From Dimorphilus gyrociliatus (taxonomy: Eukaryota > Annelida > Polychaeta > Dinophilidae): a stretch of 64,000 bases of DNA. The number at the start of each line of letters is the position of its first letter. Within the stretch, counting starts at the first letter, position 1. The notes below the pieces were generated by a model. It saw nothing but the letters and a program-made list of their open reading frames with translations. It did not search any database and was not told where the DNA came from. The translations under genes were made by a program, and so were the position numbers. Below, in pieces: positions 49,432-60,264 of the stretch. The stretch is taken from positions 4,099,404-4,163,403 of the forward strand of contig CAJFCJ010000007.1 in NCBI GenBank assembly GCA_904063045.1, written 5' to 3'.

Positions 49432-50818
49432 TCAATAAGGAGCAAACCAATTATAACGACGAGATCTGTAAGGGTAACTTAAATTTAGCGGTGGCTCAGC
49501 GTTTATAAATTTCATTAATGTAAAGCGGGGAATTTAAAGCGCAGCTGAAAAAGTAATGGGAAATTTAGAGGTTGAAATTCATGTTTAGAAAACTTAAGTA
49601 TGATACAAGAAATTTTCATCAGAATTTATCGTAAATACAAACCGTTCAGGCTATTACTGTGATAAAACACTTATCCGTATGGCGACAAGAGAATTGAAAT
49701 TCGAAACTTTTCATGTCAAACAAACTATCTACTCTGACTTCATGTATACAACTAAAGCCTTACAATTTGATTCAAACATCGAACACGTTCAGTGATGCAG
49801 TCAAGCCATTTTGAAACAATTATCGTGTTTTATCACTGAAAAAAATTATACATCCTTAAGATGTTTCAAACTGACCTGCCTGCTCCTCTAAAAGGACGTC
49901 TTTGGGTGAATCCAAAGAACCCTCTGCCTCTTCCTCTAAACCTCATTCCTCGAGGAGGACGATTAGTTGTACACATTCCTGGTTTGTTCGTTCGCTTTGG
50001 GCCAACCTGTTTTCATGAACATTTTATTATGATAAATGTTGAACACCCAAATATAAGACTTACTTTTATTTGTCTGCCTCTGAATAACGAGTCATCTAGC
50101 GCTTGAGCCGTGTTAACTGCGTCTTTATCACCAAATTCGATGTAAGCAAAACTAAAATGTAAATTTTATTGAAATATATGAATTGTGAACTGTTGATTTC
50201 AGATCTTTTACCCTTTTGGATGGCCGGAAAATTTGTCGCACATTATTGTTACGCGTTGAATAGCCCCGCAACCATGAAAGTGGGCTTCTAGTTCTTCTGC
50301 TGTTGCTGCATAATCCACCTGTATAATTGTTATTTTTAGAATGATTATCTATTTGAGGTGAATTTTCAACGGAGAAATAAAGGCTTTGCTTCGTCGAAAA
50401 TTCTTTGCATTTTCGCTTTAAAAAAGAATGAACTTACATTTCCAACATATATTGATCTAGAGTCTGCCTCTATTTTATCTTCGGTGCTACTAGCTGTTGG
50501 ACTACCGATGCTCTGATTTGTCATGTTCATTTGTTTTTCCACTTCATTTTGCATTTCGGCAAGTTTCTTAGCTTCCTCTTCCATTTCCTTTACCCTAGCC
50601 TTTATAGTTTCCAAATCAGATTCCTCGGTCGTTCCATCTTCTTCATTGCCATCATTCGTTTCATTTTCTTCACCATTTTCTTCCTCGCCGAAGGTGTAAT
50701 CTACATCGTCTTCATTATCCAAGGTTTCGTTTTCATCTAACGTCAAGGACTCCTCTGGAACTTCATCTCCATCGTCATGTTCACCTAGTAAAGCTTCTTC
50801 GTTCTCAATTTCCGACAT
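49432..50818 (-). CDS. PABPN1: Nuclear poly(A)-binding protein
   Basis: Binds nascent poly(A) tails, stimulates poly(A) polymerase and limits tail length. Exons on the minus strand: 50818-50438 (127 codons), 50318 to about 50212, about 50151-50066, one around 50000-49876, and a last exon ending at 49432. The N-terminus is acidic and lacks the alanine run of mammals. The coiled coil reads [20 protein letters not shown] and NEVEKQMNM, followed by the RRM: RNP2 [20 protein letters not shown] and RNP1 GFAYIEF, then [18 protein letters not shown]. The tail is RG-rich ([17 protein letters not shown]) and ends YNWFAPY, comparable to the usual WYSPY end. The last intron is the longest and its acceptor is approximate. 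Confidence 0.92.
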
Positions 50819-51281
50819 CCTTACAACGCTTCTTTGGAAAATGTCTGCTCTTGCAGTGTAAAATGGAGACAGGAAACTAACGCGACTGGTATATCCGCCG
50901 GATTGGTTAGGATTTCTCTGAATATTTTACTCATCATTCTTGGGTTCGGAATGCTGTGCCACTCTATGCAGGGCATTTCAAAACCATGATAAAAACTTGT
51001 AAACATTGGATTTTTTGTTAGTTAAAAAGATAAAACAGTTAATTTCTGAATGAAACTTCTAAGAATTGTATGTTTTATTTTATGCATCAAATCTTAAGCA
51101 AAGCAAAACTAGCCTAACTGCTGAATTCAATATACTTTGCGAAGCATTTAGCGGTAGCAAATCGTCGACGCATGCGCAATTGACAGGAAGTACCATTTAT
51201 CGCCCAGTACTCAATTTTGCACGAAAAACGAGGGAAACGTTTCAGTCGTGACGGCGAATTTTATACAAATAAGAAATTAAA
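50819..51281. promoter_or_regulatory. Divergent promoter, PABPN1 / SNIP1
   Basis: 463 bp between diverging starts of two mRNA-processing genes. Contains a GC-richer block near 51160-51250 that stands out from the AT-rich surroundings. A shared promoter is likely; specific sites not identified. Confidence 0.4.
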
Positions 51282-52119
51282 ATGTCTTCTAAGAGATCTT
51301 ACAGTAGAGATAGAAGAGATAGGAGAAGTGACGACAGGAGTGCCAAACGACGTGATATTAAGAGACAGCATAGCTCTGATTCAGAGAGTCCAAGAAGAGA
51401 TTCCTATGATAGAAAAAGACAGAGAGATAGATATGATAGAAGGGTGAGTTATTTTTCAGTTTTTACTAATTCTTCTTTCTAAAGTCATTAAACTAACTTA
51501 ACAGGATAGAAGAAACGATCGGCCCAAACACTCACAACACGCAAAGTCTTACTCAGATATGTTCGGTAAAAAAGAAAAAGTTGACGAAAAGAAAGAACCT
51601 GAGAAGCCTAAAGAGAAACCTAATTTTGGTTTATCGGGAAAATTGGCAGCAGAAACTAATACCTATAAAGGTGTAGTAATTAAGTATGCGGAGCCACCTG
51701 AAGCTATGAAGCCGAAGAAGAGATGGAGATTGTATCCTTTTAAAGAAGGAGAAGCCCTAAGCACACTGTATATTCATAGACAATCAGCATATTTAATAGG
51801 TAGAGATCGAAAAATTGCTGATATGCCAGTAGATCATCCTTCATGCTCAAAACAACACGCTGTTATTCAATATAGACTTATGCCGTTTACACGGGAAGAT
51901 GGATCAAAAGGAAAGCGTGTAGTACCTTATATAATTGATTTAGGATCAACGAATGGAACATATGTCAATGGAGAACGTATAGAAGCTCAGCGTTATGTAG
52001 AACTTATTGAAAAAGACCTTCTAAAATTTGGATTTTCATCCAGAGAATACATTCTGTTACATGAAAATAGTGGGAATGCTGGAGGTAGTCCTCGGGAAGA
52101 CAGCCCTAAATCAGCCTAA
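51282..52119 (+). CDS. SNIP1: Smad nuclear-interacting protein 1
   Basis: Forkhead-associated (FHA) domain protein of the spliceosome and microRNA processing, also reported to repress SMAD and NF-kB signalling. Two exons, 51282-51443 and 51505-52119, total 259 codons (258 residues). The first 75 residues are an RS/RD-rich region. Then comes GVVIKYAEPPEAMKPKKRWR and the FHA domain: YLIGRDRKIADMPVDHPSCS, KQHAVIQYR, YIIDLGSTNGTYVNGERI. The phosphothreonine-binding residues (GR, S-x-x-H, NG) are present. Ends EYILLHENS plus a short Ser/Gly tail. Confidence 0.95.
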
Positions 52120-53126
52120 TCTTGTAATAGAAATAATTGTTGAATTTTTCATAAGACTAAGTCCTTCTCTTTGATAGCATTAGAGCATATATTAAATTTT
52201 CCTATAAGTTTTTTTGTACATACCTTACGAATTACCCTTGTTGTCTAACGTAGTATATATTCTAAAGTTAAATATGAGATGGATTTTCTGTAACGTGTAA
52301 TTGCGCACTTTTTTCTATTATGGTATCAACAATACTGAACTATTTATAACGACAAAAAGAATACTTGAAGAAAATTCACTTAATAATTGTTAACTGTTTA
52401 TTTTTATCTTTTTCTTTTGTATGTTTCAACCAATGAAACATTAGAGTTTTCAATACATGTATATATAAATATATACATAACAAAAACGTCGAAGAAAAAT
52501 ACATTTTATTACTTATGCACCAGTGTAAATCAATATTTAACATTCATTTGTGTTATAAGATCTAATAGATTGTTAATTTATACTTTCCCTTATTTTCTTA
52601 CAAAATGTGTTTAATGTACTGGAGAGTAAAAAGGACTGTTTTTTCTTTAGAGAAAATTTGCAATGACTACTTATTAAGTACATTATCTAAATGAAAATGT
52701 AATTTAAAAAAAAAGACAGTATGACGTATTGTCTCTATACTCGTTTTCAATTTTAGTTACAAAGGATCTATAGGTATACTATATGTAAACAAAGACTACG
52801 AGATTGAAGATTAATTATCTATAATTCTTTAGCTTGCCTATCATTTTCATCTTCTATTTTATTCATAATAATCATATAAAAATAGAATATGGGTGACAAG
52901 TACATACTCTAATAATGTTTTTCTTGAAACATCATCTAAATATACATATCTTGTGCAGTCTATATATATCTAACTATTTATAGATTAATTACATATATGG
53001 ACAGTCTCTTTTTATTTTATTTAAAAAATTAATTATCAAGATCTTATTTAAATTTAAATTATTCTTCATTTTAAAACGAAAATCATAGGTATATCTAACT
53101 CTGAAGGAGATAGTATATTCTAAGAT
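52120..53126. other. Gap between SNIP1 and the universal stress protein gene
   Basis: About 1 kb, AT-rich, containing the SNIP1 3' end and the promoter of the next gene. Several short frames occur by chance. No RNA gene, repeat or conserved motif recognised. Confidence 0.35.
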
Positions 53127-53653
53127 ATGAGTAAAAGAAGAGTATTAATTGCTATCGATGGAAGCGAGGATTCTAGAAGAGCTTTTAATTTTTACCTTGA
53201 TCAAATACATAATGATGGTAATACCGCATTACTAATTCATATATCAGAAACACCCAATTTGCCAGTGTTTACATTTAAAACTGGTCTAAAACTACCTGTT
53301 GAAGAATGGACAAAAATACTAACAGATAAAGTCAGAAAGGCTCAGTCAATAGAGAAAGATTATGAAGCTATTCTGGTCCAAAAGAAGATAAAGTATAAAA
53401 TTCTAAGCGGAGAGACATTCGCATCACCAGGAGAAGGAATTGTTCGTCTTGCGGAGAAAGAAGGCAAGAAATTAATTTAATATGGTTTTCTATACAATGT
53501 TCACAATTTAATATATTATTACTTCCAACAGATGTCAGTTTGATTGTTTTGGGTAGACGTGGATTGGGAAATTGGGCAAAAAAACTTGTGGGTTCAGTGT
53601 CTGAGTTTGTAATGAGAAATTCACCTTGCGATACTCTTATTATACCTCGTTAA
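53127..53653 (+). CDS. Universal stress protein (UspA family)
   Basis: Small cytoplasmic alpha/beta nucleotide-binding protein. Two exons, 53127-53463 and 53532-53653, give 153 codons (152 residues). The start of the fold is RRVLIAIDGSEDSRRAF; the ATP-binding motif near the C-terminus is VLGRRGLGNWAKKLVGSVSE (G-2x-G-9x-G-S pattern), then SPCDTLIIP. The intron begins with GC (GCAAGA) and ends with AG; no GT donor would keep the frame because a stop follows at once. Animal USPs are common in cnidarians and spiralians, and lost in many other animals; their role is largely unknown. Confidence 0.88.
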
Positions 53654-53981
53654 TTGTCAATATATATTACACAATAATGTATTATTGTATAGTAAGTGTA
53701 TTAATTAGAATAATAAAATAAAAATTTTTAAAGTTCTCCTAAATGATTTCGTTAGTTCTTTCCTTTTCGACAGCGAAAAGTTCAATCGCAGATTTCACTT
53801 CGAATAGTTCGTAAGTGTGGATGTGAGCTTTTAGCTCTTATGCTACTTCGATATTCATGTAACAACTGTATCCATCTATTACTGACTAGTTAGTTAAGCA
53901 AATCTACAATTTATTTATAAGTCAGGAAAGGCTTACTATTTGTTTATTTGGTAAAATTAAACAAGTGCATGATATCATTAT
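53654..53981. other. Convergent 3' region, USP / DPH7
   Basis: About 330 bp between facing stop codons; aataaaataaaa near 53711 is a probable polyadenylation signal for the stress-protein gene. Confidence 0.4.
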
Positions 53982-55047
53982 TTATGTAACAACTGCATCT
54001 TTAGATTCTTTTATTAAATTCTCTGGTACAGTCCATAACTGAAGACTACGATCATAAAAAGAGCAAGAGGCTACTACATTGTAATTTATATCAATACCAT
54101 AAACCATCGATTCGTGATGTTTATAGGAACAAAGAATTTCGGCTAAAAATAAAATGGAATTAAAGGATTAAAACTACTTTATATACTGTAAAAAAATTAA
54201 CATACGTTTTGCTGCATATTTTAATATTTTACAACCACCATGCATTGCTGCAGTAGACAGTATACTTGGAAATTCTTCGTGCCAGTTTAATCGCCATACA
54301 CCTCCACCTACGTTAATCTCATTTAGAATTTTCTTTACCCTTTTATCCCAGAAGTATATAACTTCATTATAACTTCCGAAAGCTACCAAGTTTTCTATTG
54401 ATTTATGTGAAGCTACACTACATATTCCCATATCAAAAGTTTTACTGAAACACTGTGTCATACTCCTTTTATCCCACATTTTAAATTTGCAATCATCTCC
54501 CCCACTATAGAATATATTTGCATCTTTAATGTCTGAATGAATAGTCCATGCTTCGTAATCGCATCCTTTGACTTGTGAGCTTGAAGTAAAGGTTTTCGCA
54601 TCAATTAGGTATAAATAACCTTTTGAATCACTTAAATAGTAGGTCTCTGGTGAGTTGTCAATACTCAAACATAGGCCGTCACTTAATTGTAAGTTTTTTG
54701 AAGTATCATTAATAATGTCAACCATTTCGCATTTTCCTGTGCCAGTTGCCATTATCACACATTTGTCTGAAATCCATTTTAAATCCAATGCACCCTTTTC
54801 AATATTAAATGAATTTTCTATAGAAGGCTCTTCTTTTAAATTATAAATTGTTAATTGACCTGCTTTAGTTTGTGCTTCGGCCTGCAATCAACGCAATGTT
54901 TAAGATTTTGTTTAGTAAGTTTTCAAATTTTATTTTTACATCAAGTTCATAACTCCCAACAGCTAAATAATTCTTATCAGAAGGTTTATATTGCAAACTA
55001 TCGGGGGTAAACTTAGTGTTTAGTACTTTACCCTGATTTATCTCCAT
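53982..55047 (-). CDS. DPH7: Diphthine methyltransferase (WD-repeat protein DPH7)
   Basis: Demethylates methylated diphthine on elongation factor 2, a late step of diphthamide synthesis (methylesterase activity). Three exons, 55047-54940, 54881-54206 and 54142-53982, total 315 codons (314 residues). A WD40 propeller is visible: LDLKWISDKCVIMATGTG, YEAWTIHSDIKDANIFYSGG then DDCKFKMWDKR, ENLVAFGSYNEVIYFWDKR, and the family-typical GGVWRLNWHEEFP with MHGGCKIL. It ends MVYGIDINYNVVASCSFYDR then SLQLW. Shorter than the human protein (452) because the long insert before the last repeat is absent. Shares a 148-bp promoter with NAF1. Confidence 0.92.
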
Positions 55048-55195
55048 CAGATGCTTAGTCCCTTTTAAAATAGATTACCTTAACAAAACATTCAAAGAAA
55101 ACGTGAACACTAAAGGTCAAGGCCAAATCTCTACACCCCGTTTTTAAATTCGACTTGCGCAAAACATTGACAGCTTTTATAGCACGTGCAGTGAA
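55048..55195. promoter_or_regulatory. Bidirectional promoter, DPH7 / NAF1
   Basis: Only 148 bp separate the start codons of DPH7 (-) and NAF1 (+). Both have housekeeping roles linked to translation, so a shared promoter is likely. Confidence 0.55.
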
Positions 55196-56179
55196 ATGGC
55201 AAACAAACCAGAAGGTTTGAAAAATAATGCAAGCGACGAAGCTGAGTTTCTCTTCGATTCTAGCGACTCTTGTTCTCCCGAGGTATCGTCTGATGAAGGA
55301 TTACCACCTATTCCAACCGCTAAACTTCCAAAACCCACAAAAGTAACAGCCAAACCGAATTTGAATTTGGTACCGTACGATGAAAGCGATAGTTCTAGTG
55401 ACGATGAGAGCAATGACGAAAACGAAATCACACATTCTAAACTTGATAAGCTTATGTCAGAAGAACTTGACTCTGATGGGCCTCCAACTACAGCAGGAGA
55501 ATTAACCTTAGCTGATTTACCCGCCATTGAAGAATTACAGATAACTGAAGCACCCGAAAATATGAAAGTTCTTGGAAAAATTTCCTCCATTGTAGATGTT
55601 CTTGTTGTTGTATGCGCTGAGAAAAACTCACCTGCTTTAGATATGGAGACCGTTCTCTTTTTAGATAAAGACCGTCCTCTTGGTAGCATATTTGAAACTT
55701 TTGGGCCGGTAATGCAACCATTTTATCTGATACGATTTAATACAAATGAAGAAGTTATTGAAAAAAATATAAAAGTCAACGATACTATATATTACGCGCC
55801 TAAAGATGAATCTTTTACAAAATATGTCTTTGTCAATGACTTAATGAAACAGAAGGGGTCTGATGCATCTTGGAAAGATAATAATGAACCACCTGTTGAA
55901 GCTCTTGAATTCTCCGATGATGAACAAGAAGCAAAGGCAAAACATGGACACAAAACGGAGTCAAAGTTGAAGAAAAAGACTAAAAAGCGAGAAGTAAAAA
56001 GAAAGGAAAAGCCAATACCGAAAGAAGCTAGTCCAAAAAAACCCTGGTGGGAGAATATAGAGACTCCTAAAGAAGATTCTGGTCCTTTACCAGCTTGCCC
56101 TCCCATTCCTTCAACCTCTCAAACAAGTGAAACAGTTTCTCTACCAGTTATAATTGATGAACGCTTTGTACAGCAGTAA
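55196..56179 (+). CDS. NAF1: H/ACA ribonucleoprotein assembly factor
   Basis: Chaperones H/ACA snoRNPs and telomerase RNP, occupying the GAR1 site during assembly. Single exon of 327 residues. The N-terminal third is acidic and Ser-rich. The GAR1-like core spans about residues 120-215: MKVLGKISSIVDVLVVVCAE, TVLFLDKDRPLGSIFETFGP, FYLIRFNT, DTIYYAPKDESFTKYVF. The C-terminus is basic (KKKTKKREVKRKEK), followed by KKPWWENIE and a Pro-rich tail. Shorter than human (494). Confidence 0.92.
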   Translation: MANKPEGLKNNASDEAEFLFDSSDSCSPEVSSDEGLPPIPTAKLPKPTKVTAKPNLNLVPYDESDSSSDDESNDENEITHSKLDKLMSEELDSDGPPTTAGELTLADLPAIEELQITEAPENMKVLGKISSIVDVLVVVCAEKNSPALDMETVLFLDKDRPLGSIFETFGPVMQPFYLIRFNTNEEVIEKNIKVNDTIYYAPKDESFTKYVFVNDLMKQKGSDASWKDNNEPPVEALEFSDDEQEAKAKHGHKTESKLKKKTKKREVKRKEKPIPKEASPKKPWWENIETPKEDSGPLPACPPIPSTSQTSETVSLPVIIDERFVQQ

Positions 56180-56191
56180 AATATTTTGTAT

Positions 56192-57706
56192 TTAATAATT
56201 TAGTGATAAGTGGTTAGCCTTTTGCATTATATTAGAAATAGACGAGCGGACAGACTCATCTTCAGAAGTAATACATTCATAAATTGATAATTCAATGTCC
56301 ACTGCTTCTCTAAAAACAACGTTAGACAGCGGCCAGTTTAAAGTCAATAATTCTCTCTCCAATCGGATTTGGTTCGACATAACGTCGACGTCTATATTTA
56401 CTCTTGCTGAGGAATCGTCAGGAAGTGGCTTTAATTTTGAGTGAATAGCATATAATTCGTGTCGTCTATCTGGTACTTCATCGTTAAATACTTCTGTAAC
56501 GGGAGGAGACCTTGTTTTGGAACCAATATCTACATTGGGGCCAAAAGTAAAAGGTTTAAATACAGATAACAAAGGATTCGGTGTGGCTGTAAAGTAATGA
56601 GTACACTCTAGCTGGCCCTGGTCATTTCTTTTCAATACTGATACTTGACTTGCAGTTGTAACTGAAGCTGAAGCACCTATGCGACAAATTCCATATTTTT
56701 TATCTCGTAAAATCTTCATCATTAAAGAAGCATTAAAATTTCCTCCGGCAGAATATGTTTCTAACAACTTTTTTCCACCATTGTATCTTTCTTTGGGCAT
56801 TTCTGCAGGGCTTATTTTCATCGCTTGAAATATAACTTTTTTAAAGTAACACTCTGATAAATGACGGATAGCTAACCTGACGGAGGTGTTAAATTGTAGC
56901 ACTCTGCAAAATTAAATGGGGTATTTGGCTTCCACCAGCCATATTTCAAAGCCTCATCTTTCAAATTTTCGGAGTGTGAGTAAATATCCACTGTTATGGT
57001 TAAGAGATTAGATATATTTCTTGTTCCACTTTTAACTTGAAAAGTTGCCCAATGTTTCCCGCTCGTCTCAAGAATAAAGGCTTCTTTTGGATCGGCAATT
57101 AGAAAACTGTTGAAATAAGTGAGTGATCGTCTAGAAGGGTCTTCAAAGCAAGGACCACCTTGACCATATTTATCCAGAAGGTCAATAATGACTTGTAAAG
57201 CTTGTTCCGCTGTCTTAGATCGTTCCAAACCGAGTCTATCAAATAAGAATACAAACATAGAATCAAAAAAGCAAAGACATAGATATGAAGTATACCGTAC
57301 TAAATCCATACCAAGGAGGCGTTTCTTTAAATCATTTTCAGCATGAAAATGTTTTGTGAATATTGCCTCATTTCCAATACAAACACCAAACTCGTTTGCG
57401 CCCATTTCCGCCCCCCACATCCAAGCAGGTTTGCTTAGAATAACAGAAAAGGTATGAGAGATTTGCTCTATACTTATATATGTGCATGATAGTTTAGCGC
57501 CTTCATCGTGATCTGCAGACGGAACATATATTACTTCTTGAACTTCAGAAGAAGGTCTATCCGAATTCTTGCCAAAAATAACGCATCCATTTTCAGTATT
57601 GGGTGGTAAGGCTACAAACGTGTCACAAGAAAACCTGAAAGAATTTACTTGCATAAAACAAAGTGTTAAATGAGTAATAATATATAACGTACGGAAAATT
57701 GTCCAT
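56192..57706 (-). CDS. SCRN3: Secernin (peptidase C69-like)
   Basis: Cytosolic Ntn-hydrolase-fold protein. Exon 1 is only 14 coding bases (57706-57693, MDNFP), inferred because joining it to the acceptor before 57637 gives MDNFPFSCDTFVALPP, the family's N-terminus with the conserved Cys. Later exons continue CVIFGKNSDRPSSEVQEV, PAWMWGAEMGANEFGVCIGN, MDLVRLGLERSKTAEQAL, KYGQGG, NSFLIADPKEAFILETSGKH and, after an intron near 56820-56873, GICRIGASASVTTASQVSVL. An intron lies inside the ORF at about 57236-57293. Catalysis has been debated; secernins may use a glyoxylyl-modified Cys. Stop is 12 bp from the NAF1 stop. SCRN2 versus SCRN3 not resolved. Confidence 0.9.
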
Positions 57707-58011
57707 TTTAAAAATCCTATTTTGTTCCTTAATGCTAAGGTCAGATGACTGGAACGCCATCTACTTGATAATTTTAATTAGTTTAAAATTAGATTCCTTC
57801 GAAAAGATCAGATTAAAAATTAACAGAGTGATTTGAGGAATTCATACGTGAAAATTCGGATTATTTTTTTTAACGATCAGCGCCATCTGGAGGATATCGA
57901 AACTTCTGGAAATCGCGCTATACTATTAATCTCTGTCTTATTACATTTTACGGCTGAACGTGAAAGTTTGAAATTATTTTGTTAAGTAGGCCACCCCCTT
58001 TAAATTAGAGA
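57707..58011. promoter_or_regulatory. Divergent promoter, secernin / CDC37
   Basis: 305 bp between diverging start codons. No RNA gene or repeat. The block at 57888-57918 (cgccatctggagg and following) is more GC-rich than its surroundings. Confidence 0.4.
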
Positions 58012-59403
58012 ATGTCTAGATTAGATTACAGTAAATGGGATCATATTGAGGTAACTTTCTTTTACACATTTCTTTCAAAATAAAGAAAATTTCCTACTTT
58101 AGATCTCTGATGATGAGGATGACACTCATCCAAACATTGATACTCCATCACTGTTTCGATGGAGGCATCAAGCAAGATTGGAGAGAATGGAGCAAGCCGA
58201 GAAAGAAAAACAGAGTCTCCAATCAACTGTGCAAAGGTAGGAAATTTACATTTTACCTGAGTAGCAAAAATAAAACAAAATTGCTATAGCCATCAACAAA
58301 AAATGGCCGAGATTAAGCAAAAGATAAAAGAAGCTGAAGAAAAAAACTTATCTGATGAGTTGGAAAAGCTAAAGACAAGTGAAGCTGAACTGTTAAAACA
58401 AGACCAAGAATTTGCAAAAAAAGAGGAAGAATTGAAAAAGAAAGAAAGACTCACACCCTGGAATGTTGATACAATCTGTCACGATGGGAAGTCAAAAACA
58501 GTAAGAAAGTCGTATTAACCCTTGATTAAAATATAACCTACGTATTCTAGATTATCAATAAAGATATAAAACCGTCTGACGAAGAATTAAGTGACGAGCA
58601 GCGCGCAGATCGCCAAAAAGAACATGAGGCGAAATATAAATCTCACATAAGAAAATTCGGCATGATGAGACGATACGAAGACTCTGAGAAATACCTTAAG
58701 GAAAATATTGATTTAGTTTGCGAAGAAACAGCAAATTACTTAGTGCTATGGTGCATTGATCTTGAATGCCAAGAGGTAGCTTATAATTTAATTAAATTAT
58801 TGTGTAGCAAAGTTTTACTCCTTATAGAAAAAAGAGCTAATGAAACACGTGTCTCATCAAACAATTGTAATGCAATTTATTTTGGAATTGGCGAAACAGT
58901 TAAAGGTTGATCCGAAATCCTGTGTTAACGCCTTTTTCTCCAGGTATAATAAGAATATTTCATTGTGTATTATCTGATAACCTATTCCTTTCAGAATAAG
59001 ACTGGCTGAGAAACAGTATATGGATGCATTTAATGACGAATTAGAATCATTTAGATCACGTGTCAAAGAACGAGCGAGAATTCGAATTGAAGAAGCAATG
59101 AAAGAGGTTGAAGAAGAAGAACGACAAAAGAGACTTGGGCCAGGAGGTCTCGATCCAGTTGAAGTGTTTGAAACCCTTCCAAAAAGCTTACAAGAATGCT
59201 TTGAGCAAAAAGATATACCTCTACTTAAAAAGGTTATATCAGAAATGGATCCCAAAGAAGCTGAAGAGCATATGAAACGTTGTGTTGATTCCGGCTTATG
59301 GGTACCTGGTGGAAACGATGAACCAGATCAAGAAATCGAGCCAGACGGTGAAGCCATAGCCGAGCCAGAAGAAAACGATTATGAAGAGCCAACGAAAGCT
59401 TAA
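58012..59403 (+). CDS. CDC37: HSP90 co-chaperone CDC37
   Basis: Delivers protein kinases to HSP90. Six exons (58012-58050, 58103-58236, 58290-58500, 58551-58775, 58828-58943, 58995-59403) total 378 codons, 377 residues, equal to the usual length. It opens [20 protein letters not shown], where the serine in ISDDED is the conserved CK2 site needed for kinase binding. The N-terminal coiled coil follows; the middle domain has [48 protein letters not shown] and [17 protein letters not shown]; the end reads [12 protein letters not shown] plus an acidic tail. The exon at 58828 must be read in the frame [11 protein letters not shown]; the long open frame over it is a different one. Confidence 0.95.
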
Positions 59404-60264
59404 ATTTTATACAATTCAATATTATCTTTTCCATTTCGATCAGTTAGAAAAACTACTTAACGCCTTAAAGAAAACAAAAGAACCATAAAAATATCGTTTT
59501 GTAAACGTTCAATTTTTATCGTTTTATTATTGAATTAACTTAAAAAAGGTATCAATGTTATTCGTCATTTGCACTAAACATAAATGTGAATTTTTGACAA
59601 AAAAAAAAAAGCTATTAATGTTAAAAAAACTACTTACTTCGTTAATTAAAAAACAGATTGTTTAAAATATGCTATTTTTTAAAATTTAAATACTAAACTG
59701 TATAAATCTTATGTTAATATTAGCAATTCTAAATAGTATACGTATATACATCACGGTTACTTAACGGGATGATAAGGGTGAGAAAATTGTGTATGGCGGA
59801 GGAGGATATTGAGTTTTTTAACTACTTCTATATCATGTATTAAAACCACTGCCATATATAAAAAATAATCAAACAACTGTTTTAAAATGATAGCAAAAAA
59901 TCACATTGTTTGGATAGAAACAAGCACAGTTTCTGCATCACACAAATTTTTTCTGTTTTTTTTAGTTCTCCAAAAAAAACCTATTTCTTTCACTGCAATT
60001 TTCTCTCCGTGAATTTAGGGGAAAAAATATTTAACAAACATAATTTTTGCAAAAACAAGAAAAAACTCAATGTAACAACAGTTAAATATGTATAGGAAAA
60101 TACATCTCGTAACTATTTGAAGCGGAAAAGGTTATAAAACTAAATACATACCTAAAAAATATTTTTCGCCCTCTCTCCACTATGAAATCATTTATATTCA
60201 CAACAAACTTAGTTACAGATGTGATGTTAATGAAATGAAAGAATTTTCAACCTGTGTACCACAT
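59404..60264. other. Convergent 3' region, CDC37 / Acinus
   Basis: About 860 bp between facing stop codons, AT-rich with A runs (59599-59610). Short chance frames only; no RNA gene recognised. Confidence 0.35.

Noticed and set aside
49861-50106. Plus-strand frame starting [12 protein letters not shown]
   Set aside because: It covers the PABPN1 RG-rich exon on the other strand, which matches the family's C-terminus.
55177-55689. Minus-strand frame of 170 codons opposite NAF1
   Set aside because: Serine-rich antisense of the acidic NAF1 N-terminus; low-complexity coding explains the open frame.
58828-58910. Frame [20 protein letters not shown] as the CDC37 continuation
   Set aside because: It is one base out of phase; the frame [15 protein letters not shown] matches CDC37 and joins both neighbouring exons.
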